From positions 1-24,886 of IMG/VR virus record IMGVR_UViG_3300032213_002269: DNA of 24,886 bases. The stretch is one strand, 5' to 3'. Position 1 is the first letter of the stretch; each line of letters begins with the position of its first letter. The position numbers were made by a program, and so were the translations under genes. Below are positions 22,682 to 24,886 of the stretch, piece by piece. Below the pieces are notes generated by a model. The model was given only the letters and a program-made list of their open reading frames with translations. It ran no database searches and had not been told where the DNA came from. This stretch comes from a virus.

Positions 22682-22685
22682 GCTG

Positions 22686-22692
22686 TATTTAG
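22686..22692 (-). promoter_or_regulatory. CTAAATA word just before the 95 aa gene
   Basis: CTAAATA ends 4 bases before the ATG at 22681 in a 16-base gap. A start from here would give a leaderless or nearly leaderless mRNA, which fits the missing ribosome site but may be chance. Confidence 0.2.
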
Positions 22693-22697
22693 CGGGT

Positions 22698-22886
22698 TTA
22701 TTTTGCCTCGCGTATGCTGCCTATATGCCAATCAGGCACGCCGTATTGGGCTTTCATGAGTCGACGGGCGTCACTCAGTGTAGGAGCCGTGACTGTGACA
22801 TCGATATAACCAACATAGTCGCGCTGGTTTATACGCACAGGTGCTGTCCACAGCTTGTATTTTGGATAGATTTCTTTTGCTTTCAT
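22698..22886 (-). CDS. Small strand-helix domain protein, 62 aa
   Basis: This small soluble protein has the core YIDVTVTAPTLSDARRLMKA followed by QYGVPDWHIGSIREAK. The same strand, S/T/D-x-x-EA or DA helix, YG, W-I pattern is seen in the first repeat of the right-edge protein. I chose the ATG at 22886 because it overlaps the stop of the acetyltransferase (ATGA); an ATG four codons earlier is possible. The function is unknown; a stand-alone copy of a repeat domain is what the sequence shows. Confidence 0.65.
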   Translation of the reverse strand: MKAKEIYPKYKLWTAPVRINQRDYVGYIDVTVTAPTLSDARRLMKAQYGVPDWHIGSIREAK

Positions 22887-23476
22887 CGTCCAGTCCATTT
22901 AGCTATCATACTAACACGGTTACTGCTGTAAATGCCAGTGCCACGTCGAGTACTACGCATACTACGCTTGCCGGGCTCTACAGGAAATGTGTAGCGAGTC
23001 CATGTGTCGTTTTGATCTACTACGCGGTCACCTGGTCGTGGACGATACTTATTGGTCGGTTCCATGGCATATCCTAGAACTTCTACTCCAGGAATACTGT
23101 TCAACATGATCCACATGGCTTGTCCAAATTTGGTCTGGGTTGCCCCGGCTTCTAAGGTAAGTTTGAGTATGCTAAGAGCAATGCCATACAAGGACTTGCC
23201 CAACCCGCGATTGCGATAATCAGGATCAACGGCTATGGTTTCAACTATCCAAGTGTTTAATGGATCAAGTGTTGCCGCCAGATCTAGTTCGGCAACCAAT
23301 GTGTCACCATCAAAGATCATGATTTCCATAAACTCAGGATCTTTTTTGTTTACGGCATAGGAAAATTGGCCTCCGCCTGGCAAGGGTTTAGTTTCAGGGC
23401 GAGTTGCCATGGGCTCAAGGGTGTCTTTGTCACCAAAGTCACCTTGTGGTATGCGAGCTATTTCAAAAAATCTCAT
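22883..23476 (-). CDS. GNAT-family N-acetyltransferase-like protein
   Basis: This 197-residue protein has a GNAT core: a substrate-side strand (MEIMIFDGDTLVAELDL), then TIAVDPDYRNRGLGKSLYGI, with the acetyl-CoA loop R88-N-R-G91-L-G93, and a following helix. It begins MRFFEIARIPQGDFG, which looks like the start of the packaged proteins nearby but has no (L/I)xE site. A basic tail (residues 170-197) follows the fold. The ATG overlaps the previous stop by 4 bases. It probably acetylates an amine on a protein or small molecule; the target is unknown. Its place among likely virion genes is unusual. Confidence 0.8.
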   Translation of the reverse strand: MRFFEIARIPQGDFGDKDTLEPMATRPETKPLPGGGQFSYAVNKKDPEFMEIMIFDGDTLVAELDLAATLDPLNTWIVETIAVDPDYRNRGLGKSLYGIALSILKLTLEAGATQTKFGQAMWIMLNSIPGVEVLGYAMEPTNKYRPRPGDRVVDQNDTWTRYTFPVEPGKRSMRSTRRGTGIYSSNRVSMIAKWTGR

Positions 23477-24886
23477 TTTTTACGACCCGACTTCATGTTG
23501 GCACACCAATGATACATTTTGGCCTTTTCACCCGAAGCATTTTTAGCTCGCCGGCGTAGATCAGTTACACTTCCATTACAACTAGCACCTGCACGTTTGA
23601 CACGTCCTGGTCTGCTTTTGCCTTTGACCTTGCCGTCGGCAAAATTTTCAGAAAGTTTTTGTAATGGAATAAAACGTTTGGTAGCCGAGTGACGCAGTAT
23701 GGCACCATAATTTTTGGTAGAAGTAATTTGCCAACCCAGATCAGCCAATTGACGTTGCAGTCCTGCCAACACCTGATTACGATCTGCGCTATCAGCATTG
23801 TTAAATGCTTCAATCCATTCTGCAGCTATCTTTTTAGCAGGCCCAAGATTGCTAGGGAAAGCAACGACTTCTGATTCGTTGACATCATCGCCCAGTTTCC
23901 TGGCCATCTGTATTTGCCGGCTCAAGTTTTCTAAATCAGTTTTTGATATGGTTTGTCCAATAGCACTCTTGTAGGGCAAACCTTGGCCGGGTCGATCGTG
24001 TGTTAGCACTGCATCGAGCTTGGCTTTTTCCACAGGCGTCACGGCAGTTTTGGAAATTGCTTTGGGATCTTTTCTAGGAGGTACAGCGCCAGCACCTGAT
24101 ACAGGATCTATGGATTCAGATAATCCTCGGACCGACATGTTATGTCCAGTGCTACGTTCAAGTTCGTTGGCACGATCATTGGCCTGTTGCCATGGGACAT
24201 CGTTCATTCTAGTGATTTCACGCCCCAAGGTAACATCGTATATGCTCCAGGAACCCAATCTTTGTGTGGCATCTTGTGCTTGCCTTTGTTGTGCTCTAAT
24301 GGCGTCAATACGATCACTGTTGCGTTCAAACGCACTGTAATCACCAGAGAAGTTCTGTGCCACATCCGTGTCTATATCCTGCACACCCAGTCTGCGTTGT
24401 ATATCTGCTGAATCTCTTTGATTGTCTGCGGCCTGCGCATTTTTACGATAGCCATAGTTGGCAGTGTCATCGGGCAGGTCTTTGCTCTGCAACCATTGAC
24501 TGTAAATCTTTTCTGCTTCTGCTGGTGTTTCGGCACGGAACCTGTCAACTACCCGCAACTCTACAGTGCGTTGATCCACTATGTCATAGTTGAATTGGGT
24601 CGCAGTTTTTGGTTTGGTTGTGATACGCTTGGCCACTTGAGCACGTGGACTCAGTTTCTTTTCTGGCTCAGGTGACTCATCGGGTCTGCGATATATGTTC
24701 CAGTCTTTGGACCGCTCGCCATATTCGTATTGGACCCGTTGCGTGGCTTTGTCAATGTCAGGAGCACGCATGGTCAGTATGTTTTTGCCCGTGGCATCTT
24801 GCACATCAAACCATGGTTGTTTTAGGCGTATATCAGTCTGTGTCCAGCGAGGGTCGTTGACGTATTTTTTAGTGTACTGCTCATAG
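23473..24886 (-). CDS. Repeat-containing basic protein, 5' end cut by window edge
   Basis: The frame is open from the right edge to the stop at 23473 (471 codons), so the true start lies outside; a GTG at 24804 is only internal. At least three units of about 40-45 residues follow a strand-helix-strand pattern, for example KNILTMRAPDIDKATQRVQY...DWNIYRR, then TVELRVVDRFRAETPAEAEK, then SWSIYDVTLGREITRM. Then LSE|S, a Pro/Lys linker and a helical part with AAEWIEAFNNADSADRNQVL follow. The chain ends in a strongly basic cassette after LSE|N: FADGKVKGKSRPGRVKRAGA, two Cys (SCNGS, HWCAN) and a KSGRKK end. I recall this C-terminal cassette from aquatic phages. A virion-packed, DNA-contacting protein is possible. 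Confidence 0.75.
   Translation of the reverse strand, partial: YEQYTKKYVNDPRWTQTDIRLKQPWFDVQDATGKNILTMRAPDIDKATQRVQYEYGERSKDWNIYRRPDESPEPEKKLSPRAQVAKRITTKPKTATQFNYDIVDQRTVELRVVDRFRAETPAEAEKIYSQWLQSKDLPDDTANYGYRKNAQAADNQRDSADIQRRLGVQDIDTDVAQNFSGDYSAFERNSDRIDAIRAQQRQAQDATQRLGSWSIYDVTLGREITRMNDVPWQQANDRANELERSTGHNMSVRGLSESIDPVSGAGAVPPRKDPKAISKTAVTPVEKAKLDAVLTHDRPGQGLPYKSAIGQTISKTDLENLSRQIQMARKLGDDVNESEVVAFPSNLGPAKKIAAEWIEAFNNADSADRNQVLAGLQRQLADLGWQITSTKNYGAILRHSATKRFIPLQKLSENFADGKVKGKSRPGRVKRAGASCNGSVTDLRRRAKNASGEKAKMYHWCANMKSGRKK

Noticed and set aside
1-24886. tRNA genes, CRISPR arrays, insertion sequences, integrase or attachment sites
   Set aside because: None seen. Gaps between genes are under about 150 bases, no regularly spaced repeats exist, and no transposase or recombinase motif appears in any frame.

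Overview
The window looks like part of the genome of a large lytic tailed phage of the T4-like (myovirus) kind, probably an aquatic one. Every gene I can support is on the minus strand, so the sequence reads from right to left. Genes are packed tightly, many joined by 4-base ATGA or GTGA overlaps, and no gap exceeds about 150 bases. The markers are a T4-type family B DNA polymerase, a T4-type sliding clamp, a small DsbA-like dsDNA-binding protein, and T4-late-like promoter words (TATAAATA, CTAAATA). Host identity is uncertain. Several small proteins resemble, from memory, families in SAR11/cyanobacterial phages and one resembles a short proteobacterial protein; I could not search this.

Right third (24.9 to 15.1 kb): a block of accessory, probably virion-linked genes. 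It holds a basic repeat protein cut by the window edge, a GNAT acetyltransferase, small conserved proteins, a Dps-like ferritin with all four ferroxidase ligands, three long low-complexity or multi-domain proteins (223, 944 and 601 aa), a 36 aa protein, a cysteine-rich protein and a methyltransferase-like protein. Five of these begin with a short segment ending in an (L/I)xE site, like the capsid-targeting sequences of T4 internal proteins.

Middle (15.0 to 10.2 kb): replication genes. A host-like promoter precedes dsbA. The DNA polymerase follows, with a hairpin-bearing leader, then a methyltransferase-like protein, then the clamp under a composite promoter.

Left part (10.25 to 0.6 kb): a long run that I read as a DNA-modification region. 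It starts with a TGT/DpdA-like base-exchange enzyme overlapping the clamp gene, and continues with an SGNH hydrolase, three small unknowns, a radical SAM protein with an auxiliary Cys domain, and a QueD-like T-fold candidate. After a small unknown come a glycosyltransferase, an SDR, a GalE-type epimerase and a half-length DegT-like protein, then GTP cyclohydrolase I (FolE). FolE and QueD feed 7-deazaguanine synthesis and DpdA inserts 7-deazaguanines into DNA, so the phage may carry 7-deazaguanine bases. The sugar genes between queD and folE raise the untested possibility of a glycosylated hypermodified base. QueC and a canonical QueE are not in this window.

Left edge (0.64 to 0 kb): a small Cys-rich protein, a small protein with an N-terminal hydrophobic segment, and a gene that runs off the edge.
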